Position numbers and translations under genes: made by a program. Under the pieces are notes generated by a model. The model saw nothing but the letters and a program-made list of their open reading frames with translations. It was not told the origin of the DNA and made no database searches. 64,000 nt of DNA from Siderastrea radians (taxonomy: Eukaryota > Cnidaria > Anthozoa > Scleractinia > Rhizangiidae), in NCBI GenBank assembly GCA_964017195.1, contig OZ024895.1, positions 32,113,375 through 32,177,374 of the forward strand, in the 5' to 3' direction. This document shows positions 8,873-16,152 of the stretch, piece by piece. Positions within the stretch are counted from its first letter, which is position 1. Every line of letters starts with the position of its first letter.

Positions 8873-9017
8873 CCGTTTCTGGATCGTATTTCACCTGCTT
8901 TTCAAGAGGATTGTATGGCCCTGTAAAATTATGCCCTGGTAATGTCCAACCTTTTGTTTGGTTTCGGAAGTTTTCCAATTGCTGCATGTATATCAAACCC
9001 AGCTCCATCCAAATCAA
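8712..9017 (-). CDS. PLA2 virion protein, PLA2 core segment
   Basis: Carries the phospholipase-like core: GWTLPGHNFTGPYNPLE (calcium-loop type), then a variable hinge, then AIAMQHDVDYDVC with the His-Asp catalytic-type pair, and a Cys/Lys-rich stretch KKYGENLKKCKHKADKKM. The coding frame joins the upstream block near 8950 and leaves near 8730. Confidence 0.8.
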   Translation of the reverse strand: MIWMELGLIYMQQLENFRNQTKGWTLPGHNFTGPYNPLEKQVKYDPETGEILEIYQPPTGATDAIAMQHDVDYDVCSNREKKYGENLKKCKHKADKKMVVS

Positions 9018-9159
9018 GTCTGTCAGTTTTGTAACGTTGGTTTGGTCGAACTTTAGTTGAAAGTTGATCTAACATTTCACTTCCGACTTTTTGAATGACT
9101 GGGCGGGCTTTGTCAAGAGTGTAATTTATTGCTTTCTTTTGCAGTTTGTGGTCTCTCAT
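8929..9159 (-). CDS. PLA2 virion protein, segment before the PLA2 core
   Basis: Contains MRDHKLQKKAINYTLDKARP, then VGSEMLDQLSTKVRPN, then DLDGAGFDIHAAIGKLPKP, the conserved stretch that leads into the PLA2 core in the family. Coding in this frame extends upstream past the ATG (GRYYASEA), so the ATG at 9159 is internal. Confidence 0.7.
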   Translation of the reverse strand: MRDHKLQKKAINYTLDKARPVIQKVGSEMLDQLSTKVRPNQRYKTDRLDLDGAGFDIHAAIGKLPKPNKRLDITRA

Positions 9160-9295
9160 AGCTTCAGAAGCGTAATATCTTCCAGCTTCAACACTTTTTT
9201 TCGCAAGAATGGGATTTCTTTTGTAATAGCAAGATCACCAACTGCCATAGCAACATCGCCAAATATACCACTGCCCTCCGCAAGGGAGGGCTCAC

Positions 9296-9445
9296 CTAGT
9301 TCCCCGGCAAAAACTTTGATTTCATTTTTCCACAACTAGCGCATTTTGCTTTCAATAGTTTTCGATTGTTCTTTGTGATTACAACTTTTTCGGTCCCCTT
9401 CACATTGGCTGTGTGCCGCTTTTCTTTCACACAGTACACTTCCAT
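9296..9445 (-). CDS. PLA2 virion protein, N-terminal segment
   Basis: 49 codons from the ATG at 9445 to a TAG at 9296-9298. Basic, with CVKEKRH near the start and CASCGKMKSKFLPG near the end. A Lys-rich head with a CxxC pair is usual for the start of this Maverick virion protein. The next block continues in a neighbouring frame from about 9300. Confidence 0.6.
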   Translation of the reverse strand: MEVYCVKEKRHTANVKGTEKVVITKNNRKLLKAKCASCGKMKSKFLPGN

Positions 9446-9470
9446 TGTATATATATATATATATATTTAA
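9446..9470 (-). promoter_or_regulatory. TATA-rich stretch before PLA2 virion gene
   Basis: An uninterrupted (TA)n run at 9449-9468 immediately precedes the ATG at 9445 on the minus strand. It also abuts the stop codon of the protease, so it serves as the only space between the two genes. Confidence 0.5.
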
Positions 9471-9805
9471 GAAAAATAATTTTTCACTATTTCCTCATTT
9501 TGAAGTAAATCATTGGAGAACATTTTTAAAATATCGGCAAAACTTGTTCCTTTATTTCTTTCATTTAAAAAGAGAAGGCAGTAGTAACCACATCTCACAC
9601 TTTGTTCCCATTGAATTTGGTTGTCATTTCTGAAAAAATGTTTCATCCCATGCATTGACATCTCTTGTTCCCATTCCAAAGGTGGTGGAAAGCCAAATGA
9701 ATCGAAATACTCGTAAAGACCTTTTCCTTTTGGCCAACAACATACCCAGTGAGTTCCCAAATTTCCAAAATCATCCAAGTTTATAATACATGGAGAATGA
9801 AACAA
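9467..9805 (-). CDS. Adenain-like cysteine protease (maturation protease), main segment
   Basis: C5-type protease that would cleave virion precursors during maturation. The 112 residues hold the catalytic set: His19 in GTHWVCCW, acidic Asp35 in YFDSFGFPPP, and Cys76 in RCGYYCLLFL. Glutamines lie just before the cysteine (QWEQ), near the oxyanion position. Family members are longer: the missing N-terminal part is present upstream in another frame (about 9837-9905, with KPLSNIDLRKWCNF) and ends at a TGA, after which coding resumes in this frame at about 9833. No ATG opens the N-terminal part: its frame runs back into the last codons of the gene at 9907-10611 through a run of nine A. It is therefore either fused to that gene by a -1 shift or has lost its start. 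Confidence 0.85.
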   Translation of the reverse strand: MFHSPCIINLDDFGNLGTHWVCCWPKGKGLYEYFDSFGFPPPLEWEQEMSMHGMKHFFRNDNQIQWEQSVRCGYYCLLFLNERNKGTSFADILKMFSNDLLQNEEIVKNYFS

Positions 9806-9906
9806 AGGTTTTGTTTCATTTCTGCTAAAAATACCTTTTATTGGAATTCATAAAAAGTTGCACCATTTTCTCAGGTCAATGTTGGATAGAGGTTTATCTT
9901 CAAATT

Positions 9907-10611
9907 TCAGTTTTTTTTTAAACGATAATAATCATCCCAAGTTCCGAAAAAAGGTGGAGGTTGAATTTGCATTCCTTTACCTTTAGGTGGTGGTGGAAGA
10001 GGAGGTGCTCGTCTCGGTCGTGAGCGTGGTGGTTGCGTTTGCATACCATTTCCGATTGTTTTTCGAACTAAATCAATGGCTAAAGGCACTCCGATAGACG
10101 CTAACATACCAAGGAAGCCGCCGTATTGTGCTCCGCCTCCTTTTACTAAACCTTGTCCAACAAGATATTGTTCTGCCGCCTTTTTCTGAGTAGGAGTCAT
10201 TCTCTGGACAAGTTTATAAAGCTCAATTTCCTTTGGTCCAAAACCTTTTCCGAATATCTTTTTCAGCACCTTTTCAGCGCCGAAACTCAAACCTGCACTT
10301 GCTAATGCACCAAGGGCTGGCTTTATCAAAGGTCGTGCCAAACCTAACATAGCAGAAAACAAACTTCCACCACGCTGCGCAGTAGTTTGAATTTGGGTCT
10401 GGCTTAATTTTATTACCATTCCTTTCCCTGCCGCTGAGGTTTTCTTCAGTCGCGAGATTTGAGTAGCAGTGAGAAGAAGTTCGTCACCACGCCCAATTTG
10501 ACCTGGTTTAACTCTCAGATTGACAGCTGTCTTCGAAACATAAGCTTTTTGAAGTTTCTTTTTCTGACCATCAGTCAGTGCGATTTTAAATGGATGATAA
10601 GTTGTACTCAT
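9907..10611 (-). CDS. Core-like minor virion protein, hydrophobic and basic
   Basis: 234 residues, intact. The N-terminal part (TYHPFKIALTDGQKKKLQKA, then LRVKPGQIGRGDELLLT and a K-rich stretch) is a conserved opening of a Maverick minor virion protein. The middle holds a glycine/alanine-rich hydrophobic segment (about residues 80-115). The C-terminus is a proline/arginine-rich tail (RPRRAPPLPPPPKGKG) ending in an aromatic FFGTWDDYYRL. I infer a core/cement role similar to adenovirus core or pVI-type proteins; no enzyme motif is seen. A TATATTATATTT stretch lies upstream. The stop codon is read out of a slippery-looking T3A9 tract, directly before the protease N-terminal coding. Confidence 0.7.
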   Translation of the reverse strand: MSTTYHPFKIALTDGQKKKLQKAYVSKTAVNLRVKPGQIGRGDELLLTATQISRLKKTSAAGKGMVIKLSQTQIQTTAQRGGSLFSAMLGLARPLIKPALGALASAGLSFGAEKVLKKIFGKGFGPKEIELYKLVQRMTPTQKKAAEQYLVGQGLVKGGGAQYGGFLGMLASIGVPLAIDLVRKTIGNGMQTQPPRSRPRRAPPLPPPPKGKGMQIQPPPFFGTWDDYYRLKKN

Positions 10612-10652
10612 CGTGCGTGTATATTATATTTAGAATTTTTTTTCAATTTTTT

Positions 10653-11903
10653 CTAGACGACAACAAGCTCATTACCAAGTTGTTTCAGAACAAATTCTTG
10701 TTCATTCAAAACCGCGGCGAAGATTTTATAATCTTGAGCGTTAAGTTTGTAATGAAAATAAAGGATTTGTGGGTCCCCTGTCAAACTTTCTTTGGCATTT
10801 CGTAAATCGAAGTATATAATTGGGTATAACTTCTCAAAGTTTGCGACTTGTAGCTGCACACCGGTGTTGTAGTCGTTTTTTCTGTATCTGAAATTTATCA
10901 AATCCTTCAAAATTCTTAGTTTAAACTCATTATCGTATTCAATCTGAGGGTAAAAGTTTGTTCCGCATTGGAGGCTGCAAGTTTTCAATTTTGCTGAGGC
11001 ATCACCATCGATATCAAATGTGTCAAAAAAGTAAGGATTTTGTGTGTAACGATTTTCTTTACGAGCTTGTTGAAAGAATACAAAGACATGTTTGGGGTTT
11101 ATTATTCCACTTCCAATCATGAACATACCATTCTCGTCCCTTCTTTCACTCAAAGAAAAAATATTTTCTTTCAAGTATTTCGATTGGGTTGGTTTTAAGA
11201 AATTTTCATTTATAAAGGTCTGTCCTTTACCAGTGAAATGTAATTGTGGAACCCATAATTCTAATTTGCGAACAACAATTCTTCGAGCTGTTCCATCATT
11301 TTGGTAAATCAATTCTCTATCATTTTGTAAAGTAATAAGAAACTCAAGTTGCATTGGTGGCAGCAGCCTGTCGGAAAGCCCTTCGAAAAAGGAGTATCTG
11401 TTTAAAGGAATTGTTGTCTGAACCATCTTTCCACCATGTGAAAGAAGCGCCCTTGATCTCATTCCAAGATTCGTCGCATTTGCATCAGTCGCTGTGGTTG
11501 CGTCAGTGTCAAGATACCAAAACTGATCTTTTGCCACGCTTCTTGAAAAATCATCAGAAAAATCAAGCAGATTTTTGATGAAAATGAATTTGTGGATATT
11601 ATTCGCATAGTAAAGTTCTTTGCCAGATGAGTTGACCCTCAAACTTTTAATCAATGGAAAAGAACCGTTTATCGGAGCTGATTCGGTGTCAGCGACAACA
11701 TTACCTCCATTTGCTGTTGCTTCAAACTTGAAATCTACGCGGAAATAGGCATTATACCAATCATAAAAATTGTCCCTGTCCATCAACTTGAAAGTGTAAC
11801 CCTCTTTCTCTTGAGTGTCACCATTAGCAGGTAAGAGGACAGGGGTGGTTAAATTAAATTTGACATATTTTTCACTCTCGAGGTATGGCTGAATTCTGAA
11901 CAT
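10653..11903 (-). CDS. Major capsid protein (hexon-like, double jelly-roll)
   Basis: 416 residues, intact from ATG to stop. It begins MFRIQPYLESEKYVKFNL and is rich in beta-strand-forming stretches (FYDWYNAYFRVDFKFE; SFPLIKSLRVNSSGKELYY; PMQLEFLITLQND; RRIVVRKLELWVP) with no membrane segment. Order and composition match the Maverick/adintovirus capsid protein annotated in animals as F54H12.2-like. It would form the trimeric hexon of an icosahedral capsid. It sits between the core-like protein and the lysine-rich gene, all on the minus strand. A TTTTAATATAAAAG TATA-like motif precedes the ATG. The fold is inferred from family knowledge; a structure prediction would settle it. Confidence 0.8.
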   Translation of the reverse strand: MFRIQPYLESEKYVKFNLTTPVLLPANGDTQEKEGYTFKLMDRDNFYDWYNAYFRVDFKFEATANGGNVVADTESAPINGSFPLIKSLRVNSSGKELYYANNIHKFIFIKNLLDFSDDFSRSVAKDQFWYLDTDATTATDANATNLGMRSRALLSHGGKMVQTTIPLNRYSFFEGLSDRLLPPMQLEFLITLQNDRELIYQNDGTARRIVVRKLELWVPQLHFTGKGQTFINENFLKPTQSKYLKENIFSLSERRDENGMFMIGSGIINPKHVFVFFQQARKENRYTQNPYFFDTFDIDGDASAKLKTCSLQCGTNFYPQIEYDNEFKLRILKDLINFRYRKNDYNTGVQLQVANFEKLYPIIYFDLRNAKESLTGDPQILYFHYKLNAQDYKIFAAVLNEQEFVLKQLGNELVVV

Positions 11904-11944
11904 AACAACAAGCTTTTATATTAAAAGAAAAAAAATTTTTGCGT

Positions 11945-12199
11945 TTAAATTTCATTTGCCAAAATTCGATTCAATTTTATCAGAGCCTCATCTGATTTTT
12001 TTGGTAGTTTATTTTGTAAAATGTTTGTAAGTTTATTTTGTGCATTCTTCCTCATTTGTTTTTTCTTTCGCTCTTGCAATAGTTGACGTATTTGTTTTGA
12101 ACCTGCCTCATCTGATTTTTTTGGTAGTTTATTTTGTAAAATGTTTGTAAGTTTATTTTGTGCATCCTTCCTCATTTGTTTTTTCTTTCGCTCTTGCAA
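11945..12199 (-). CDS. Lysine-rich protein, open C-terminal part
   Basis: 84 codons open from an internal ATG. It consists of two nearly identical 40-residue units, each with ERKKKQMRK followed by AQNKLTNILQNKLPKKSDEA, and ends LNRILANEI. The units correspond exactly to the 120-bp DNA duplication at 11986-12225. Confidence 0.55.
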   Translation of the reverse strand: MQERKKKQMRKDAQNKLTNILQNKLPKKSDEAGSKQIRQLLQERKKKQMRKNAQNKLTNILQNKLPKKSDEALIKLNRILANEI

Positions 12200-12225
12200 T
12201 AGTTGACGTATTTTTTTTTAACCTT
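11986..12225 (-). repeat. 120-bp in-frame tandem duplication
   Basis: Two head-to-tail units, 11986-12105 and 12106-12225, of exactly 120 bp (40 codons). They differ at only about three bases: one C/T in the middle and two C-to-A changes at the boundary of the second unit. The low divergence implies a recent duplication. Confidence 0.95.
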
Positions 12226-12468
12226 TTTCGACAGCAATTTTACCAACTTTCTGACCCGCCTTTTCAGCGATTGTTTTTGTGGCTTTTTCGGCTGTTTTCT
12301 TTGCCACATTCTTTACATTGTCTTTGAATACTTTTCCGATGGTCATGAAGGTGTCACGGATCACACCCGACCCTTTGAGTTTATATCGATAACTTCCGGT
12401 GTTTTCATCAAAAAAATTTTGCCCACTCGCTCGGATGATTCATGGTTGTATATTTATGAAAATAAAAT

Positions 12469-12993
12469 TCATTCTTGTTTGATTATTAAATTAACCAAAA
12501 TATCTATCCCGTTAAGATCCAGAGCACCACCAATTCCGTCAGTAACTCTAATCCTTACCGAATCGATAATTTTTTTGTTCACAGGATGCCAATTGAGAAT
12601 AAGTGGTTCTTTTTCAAATGGATAACTCACTTGAAGCATGGCTGTTGAAAAAGTGTATATTACATCTTTTGGAACATTGTTCGATTCCCGGGTGATCAGA
12701 TCACAGTGGATAAACACCCAATCAACACCTCTTGTAATATCTGGTAGTTTTCTTCCGACACTATCTCCACTCAAAGTCACTTTTCCATAACCAATTAAAT
12801 CAGAAAAAGATCCTTGAGATAAGTCAAGCTCATAATCATCATGAATTAAAATGACAACTCTGTAAACCGTCATATCGAAATACATATTGAAAATGAAATC
12901 ACTTTTTTCAACTTTTGGATCTACTCTACCGACGTGTTTCTGAATAAAATGGTTAATGTTTGCGTAATCATACATTCCATTTGGGAAAGTCAA
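12469..12993 (-). CDS. Penton-like protein, main segment
   Basis: 174 codons from an internal ATG. Beta-rich, with NMYFDMTVYRVVILIHDDYE, then GVDWVFIHCDLITRESNNVP, and ending DLNGIDILVNLIIKQE. Coding continues upstream of the ATG in the same frame for about 15 codons up to the frame break. Confidence 0.75.
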   Translation of the reverse strand: MTFPNGMYDYANINHFIQKHVGRVDPKVEKSDFIFNMYFDMTVYRVVILIHDDYELDLSQGSFSDLIGYGKVTLSGDSVGRKLPDITRGVDWVFIHCDLITRESNNVPKDVIYTFSTAMLQVSYPFEKEPLILNWHPVNKKIIDSVRIRVTDGIGGALDLNGIDILVNLIIKQE

Positions 12994-13016
12994 AGTTTTC
13001 CAAGCTTGTTCCGTTT

Positions 13017-13232
13017 TTATTTCCAGCGAATTTTGTTATTATCATAAGCGGCATCTATATTATACCATGAATAACTCATTGAGATATTTTTCAATGCTGC
13101 TTGATATTTTTCTGAATCTAAATAAATTGGAGTTGGAAAATTAATTGTGAAATCGTGTGGAACATTCTGGTCTCCATTTCTTTGGAGTTTTGCGAGTTTT
13201 GAGCTGAGAATGAGATCAAAAGACATAATCAC
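13017..13232 (-). CDS. Penton-like protein, N-terminal segment
   Basis: 71 codons starting close after the TATATAC motif. It holds the conserved opening LILSSKLAKLQRNGDQNVPH and AALKNISMSYSWYNIDA, then terminates at a TAA within an A-rich stretch where the reading frame changes. The start overlaps the stop codon of the PPxY gene by a few bases. Confidence 0.7.
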   Translation of the reverse strand: MIMSFDLILSSKLAKLQRNGDQNVPHDFTINFPTPIYLDSEKYQAALKNISMSYSWYNIDAAYDNNKIRWK

Positions 13233-13850
13233 TGAAGTATATAATCAGAAATAATTTTTTTCTTTTGTTTTTCATTGATTGTGCCAAGTTCAACTAGTGA
13301 ATCAAGAAGATATGATACCTGATTTTTCAGTTTTATTGAGTTATTTCCTGCTTTTATCGATCCTAACCCCAAATTAAGTTGGTTGATTGGTTTTACAGCT
13401 TCATCAGTGATGCCACTTCCTTCGGTTTCCCAATCCTGTTTAGAAAAGTCATCTTCATCGTCAGAAAGTTCAAAAGCAGGTCTTCGGCTCATGACAGCTT
13501 TTTCCAAAGGGGTTGGAGTAGTTTCTCTTTTTTCTTGTGGGGGAGTGGACTTCAGTCTATACTTCCCCGCCTGTAACTGTTTCTCAAAAACTGTTTTTGT
13601 TACCCCTCTTTTCGCAAAAATTCCATCTCTTACTTTTTTGAGGTCCTCAATTGAATAACCATATAATGGAGAATTTTTACTTTTTACTTTGTAATTGGGA
13701 TCATTTCCAAATTTCGTAATCAGTTGATTGACTGTTTGCAACAGGGTTGATTCATGGGAATATTCTGTTTTAGCCGGTTTCGGCTTCCCCCACTCTTTAC
13801 GTGTGGATTTTTTTTCTTCCATCAAAATCATCATCATCATCATCATCAAC
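13229..13850 (-). CDS. PPxY protein, C-terminal segment
   Basis: The open frame extends upstream to 13969, but there it reads the GAT/GGT repeats as His and Met runs and is a shadow. Real coding starts about 13820 with EEKKSTRKEWGKPKP. Middle: YGYSIEDLKKVRDGIFAKRG. End: NQVSYLLDSLVELGTINEKQ. Confidence 0.6.
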
Positions 13851-14192
13851 AACTTCTTGATATGAGGGTGGTGGTGGTGATGGTGGTGGTGATGGTGATG
13901 GTGTTGGTGATGGTGTTGGCGCATCCGGTCTGAATTCATCACCAAAAGGGTAAGTTTCGTCAAATTCATCCATTGTGTAATCAGGAAATTCCTGCTCCTC
14001 TTCTTCCTCTTCTACAGTGGCACTGCTCTTTTCATCAAGTCTTTTTGTAATTGGTCTAAAAAGTTCTTCTCCTGAAAGCTGACCAAACTCTTTGTTTATT
14101 TTATCCTTTCTAAATTTTTGGTGAACTTCTTCTGTTTGTTTATCTAGCTTCAACTTTTCTTCAGCCCGCTGATGCCATTTTTTTATTGTCAT
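13797..14192 (-). CDS. PPxY protein, N-terminal segment
   Basis: The frame is open upstream to 14408, but that part lies antisense to the ATPase gene; the ATG at 14192, just after the TATA-like motif, is the better start. It contains RPITKRL, the acidic run and PPPPSY. It ends a few codons after the A8 run, in a frame that departs from the family reading. Confidence 0.65.
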   Translation of the reverse strand: MTIKKWHQRAEEKLKLDKQTEEVHQKFRKDKINKEFGQLSGEELFRPITKRLDEKSSATVEEEEEEQEFPDYTMDEFDETYPFGDEFRPDAPTPSPTPSPSPPPSPPPPSYQEVVDDDDDDDFDGRKKIHT

Positions 14193-14227
14193 ATTTCCAG
14201 CGTTAATATATAGAAGCGAAAAAAAAA

Positions 14228-14830
14228 ATGAAGATTCCAAATTATGACCCAGGTTCTTCCAAGAGTGACTACAAGCAAGGTCACCCTTGCATGCCAGCAG
14301 ATGTTTTTCGGATGTTAATTTGTGGACCCAGTAATTCTGGCAAAACAAACATATTACTGCATATGCTTTATGAGTTGTTAGAATATGATAAAATTTACCT
14401 CTTTTCAAAAAACCTGCACCAGAATAAATATCAGTCTCTTTTGCAGGAATTTGCTGAAAATTACACCCCCAAGGTTGGTTATGATATTATCGAGGCTTAC
14501 GGTGATGAAATCATTCCACTCGAAGAACTTCCAGCGGACAACCAAAAAATAGTTGTTTTTGATGATCTTGTTTGCGAAAGCAACCAAAACAGCATCATTA
14601 ATTATTTTATAAACGGGCGGCACAGAAACTGCTGCGTTATTTACCTCACTCAAACTTTTTACAGGGTGCCGAAAAACATCCGTGATAACTGCAGCCATTT
14701 TTGTATTTTCAGATTTCTTCCAAGAGAAAACAAACGGATTGCAGACGAGATAGGTGTGGATCATGACGTTTTAGATCGCGCCACCGATAAAAAATATTCT
14801 TTCTTTTACTATGACAAACTCCAAAAATAA
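14228..14830 (+). CDS. A32/FtsK-type genome packaging ATPase
   Basis: 200 residues. It would drive DNA into the capsid. Walker A is GPSNSGKTN (about residues 33-41), Walker B is KIVVFDDLV with the Asp pair, and a downstream sensor-like block reads CVIYLTQTFYRVPKNIRDNC. The start MKIPNYDPGSSKSDYKQGHP is a usual opening of Maverick ATPases. The frame is intact. After the TAA the same frame continues nine codons (ATG-led, ending NFDEYI) before another stop, so the terminal stop may be a nonsense change close to the end. Divergent from the PPxY gene, with about 35 bp between the starts. Confidence 0.92.
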   Translation: MKIPNYDPGSSKSDYKQGHPCMPADVFRMLICGPSNSGKTNILLHMLYELLEYDKIYLFSKNLHQNKYQSLLQEFAENYTPKVGYDIIEAYGDEIIPLEELPADNQKIVVFDDLVCESNQNSIINYFINGRHRNCCVIYLTQTFYRVPKNIRDNCSHFCIFRFLPRENKRIADEIGVDHDVLDRATDKKYSFFYYDKLQK

Positions 14831-14859
14831 ATGAAAAAAAATTTTGATGAATATATATA

Positions 14860-16152
14860 ATGGGTTATATTAACAGTCAAATAGGTGGAACAAGCCAAAC
14901 GACGACGAGTGAAAGTGAAAAAGTGGGTCCTCCTGGCCCAGGGGGTCCTCCTGGCCCCGAGGGTCCTCCTGGTCCGAAGGGTGATAAAGGCCCTGGAGGA
15001 CCACAAGGTCCTTATGGTCCAAGAGGAGAAAAAGGGCCCGCTGGACCACAAGGTCAGGAGGGAGCACAAGGACCACGGGGTTTAAAAGGCGACAAGGGCG
15101 ACAAGGGCGACAAGGGCGACAAGGGCGACAAGGGCGACAAGGGCGACAAGGGCGATAAAGGTGAGCGTGGCCCTCAGGGTAGTGCCAGCGGTTCTGCTAA
15201 TATTGACATGCAAAATAAGTACGATATTTTACGATTAAAAAGCAACCCTTATCCTGTCCACGGTGATCTGACAAAGGTAATAAACTATCAGGACACGAGA
15301 AATATCTTTCTTTCGAAAAACGAAGGCGGAAAAATGGAAGCAAGCATTGATATGAACAATAATACAATCTACAACGTAAAAGACCCGGTACAGGCAGATC
15401 AAGCCACAAACAAAAAGTATGTCGATAATCAGCTTGCAAAAAAATTGGATAAAGGAGCTAATATTGATATGAAAAATAAATCAATTATCAATCTTGATCT
15501 TCCATCAAACAAAAGAGACGCTGCATGTGTCGAGTTTGTTAACTACAGAATTGATGACGTAACAAACAAAAAGTTTCTCAAATTTGATGGTACTAACAAT
15601 ATGACTGGAAACTTGAATTTAAATAACAATAAAATTGTTAACTTACAAACCGATTACAAAGATTCGAAATCCGCAGTTCATGTTAATTTTATGCAAAATG
15701 AAATAACAACTATGAGAGATCTTGTCACTCAAAAAATTCATGAATCTCAGATTATTAACTCGGGACAAAAAAGAGACGCCTTCAGATATTTGATGGAAGA
15801 CACTGATGAATCTTCGAGTGAAAACAATATCGAGGTTTTGGGTATTAACGATTTTCCCAATTCTCCACATCAAATTAATAAAAAAGCTTACCAACTTAAA
15901 CTCTTGTTTGAAAAAGGCTCACCCAACCAGTACCGGTCACGCCTCGGTTTTAACCTATATAAACTTCCGGTCGGTTATTACACAATGGTCGTTGAATGGT
16001 TTCCTCCAGAAATGAGTGAGTTGAGTGTTACACCACAAGATACTACGATTTCAATTTCTAATTATGCAACAAAAACGTTCGAAAGGTACACCAAAACAGT
16101 CATCAATTTTCACAGATGGGGTAGCTCACCTCCACAATTTCGGTACAGTTAG
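14860..16152 (+). CDS. Fibre protein, collagen-like N-terminal segment
   Basis: 430 codons, of which all but the last few belong to the fibre reading. The collagen tract is followed by three units of a NIDMNNxxI / [12 protein letters not shown] type and then [14 protein letters not shown] and [20 protein letters not shown]. It terminates after [11 protein letters not shown], where the coding frame switches. Confidence 0.8.
   Translation: MGYINSQIGGTSQTTTSESEKVGPPGPGGPPGPEGPPGPKGDKGPGGPQGPYGPRGEKGPAGPQGQEGAQGPRGLKGDKGDKGDKGDKGDKGDKGDKGDKGERGPQGSASGSANIDMQNKYDILRLKSNPYPVHGDLTKVINYQDTRNIFLSKNEGGKMEASIDMNNNTIYNVKDPVQADQATNKKYVDNQLAKKLDKGANIDMKNKSIINLDLPSNKRDAACVEFVNYRIDDVTNKKFLKFDGTNNMTGNLNLNNNKIVNLQTDYKDSKSAVHVNFMQNEITTMRDLVTQKIHESQIINSGQKRDAFRYLMEDTDESSSENNIEVLGINDFPNSPHQINKKAYQLKLLFEKGSPNQYRSRLGFNLYKLPVGYYTMVVEWFPPEMSELSVTPQDTTISISNYATKTFERYTKTVINFHRWGSSPPQFRYS
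15089..15163 (+). repeat. 9-bp minisatellite coding Gly-Asp-Lys
   Basis: GGCGACAAG repeated head to tail about seven times, followed by a variant GGCGATAAA. It adds length to the collagen shaft in whole triplets. Repeat-length change here would alter shaft length without breaking the frame. Confidence 0.95.

Larger units (their letters stand above)
8366..9445 (-). pseudogene. Minor virion protein with phospholipase A2-like domain, frame-broken
   Basis: A minor capsid protein of the kind carrying a parvovirus-VP1-like PLA2 domain, thought to breach endosomal membranes during entry. Coding runs from the ATG at 9445 to the stop at 8366 but in several frames: breaks fall near 9300, 9200, 8950 and 8730. 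In order: a Lys-rich head with CASCGK (9296-9445), a Gly-rich hydrophobic stretch (about 9230-9300), the block GRYYASEAMRDHKLQKKAI (about 9130-9190), then SEMLDQLSTKVRPN, then the PLA2 core with LPGHNFTGPYNPL and the catalytic-type HDVDYDVC, then a QRQWGH...NAINAKQKLGLG tail. The His-Asp pair and the calcium-loop-like GPYN are present. As given it cannot yield a full protein. Upstream lies an (AT)n TATA-rich stretch. Confidence 0.85.
11945..12443 (-). pseudogene. Small lysine-rich virion-associated protein, broken
   Basis: Coding is visible from the ATG at 12443 to the stop at 11945. It opens with ten or so codons, shifts frame at the T7 run 12407-12413, and runs through GSYRYKLKGSGVIRD and an Ala/Lys-rich amphipathic stretch (NVAKKTAEKATKTIAEKAG). 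It then meets a TAA near 12222 and continues in the same frame for two 40-residue repeats (IRQLLQERKKKQMRK; LTNILQNKLPKKSDEA). The stop is a substitution, because the second repeat copy has TCA at the equivalent codon. Role unknown; small basic proteins next to the capsid gene are usual in Mavericks. Confidence 0.6.
12469..13232 (-). pseudogene. Penton-like minor capsid protein, one frame break
   Basis: Single jelly-roll minor capsid (vertex) protein. The first block (13017-13232) starts MSFDLILSSKLAKLQRNGDQ and includes VPHDFTINFPTPIYLD. The second (12469-12993) includes TFPNGMYDYANINHFIQ, DLIGYGKVTL, LPDITRGVDWVFIHCDLI and YPFEKEPLILNWHPVNK. The two are joined by a frame change at about 13005-13020, beside the A-rich GGAAATAAAAACGG (minus-strand reading). 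In adintoviruses this protein pairs with the hexon as penton base. Apart from that break the coding is well kept. TATATAC lies 16 bp upstream of the first ATG. Confidence 0.75.
13229..14192 (-). pseudogene. Acidic/proline-rich virion protein with PPxY motif, one frame break
   Basis: From the ATG at 14192: a charged helix (WHQRAEEKLKLDKQTEEVHQ), the conserved-looking GEELFRPITKRL, an acidic run, DYTMDEFDETYPFGDEFRPD, and a Pro/Ser/Thr tract ending PPPPSYQEV (PPSY at residues 108-111), then an Asp run. The reading then shifts at the run of eight A near 13812-13819 and continues (EKAVMSRRPAFELSDDEDDF) to a C-terminal helix VSYLLDSLVELGTINEKQKK. PPxY motifs recruit NEDD4-type ubiquitin ligases; adenovirus protein VI also has one. 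A role in trafficking or entry is inference. TATATATT lies 17 bp upstream of the ATG, which is divergent from the ATPase gene. Confidence 0.65.

Noticed and set aside
13797..13969. His-run and Met-run N-terminus of the minus-strand frame
   Set aside because: It reads the GAT/GGT repeats of the PPxY gene in the wrong frame. The Asp-run reading of the overlapping frame fits the acidic protein.
14193..14408. Upstream extension of the PPxY gene to 14408
   Set aside because: This part is antisense to the start of the packaging ATPase and has no coding character. The ATG at 14192 follows a TATA-like motif.
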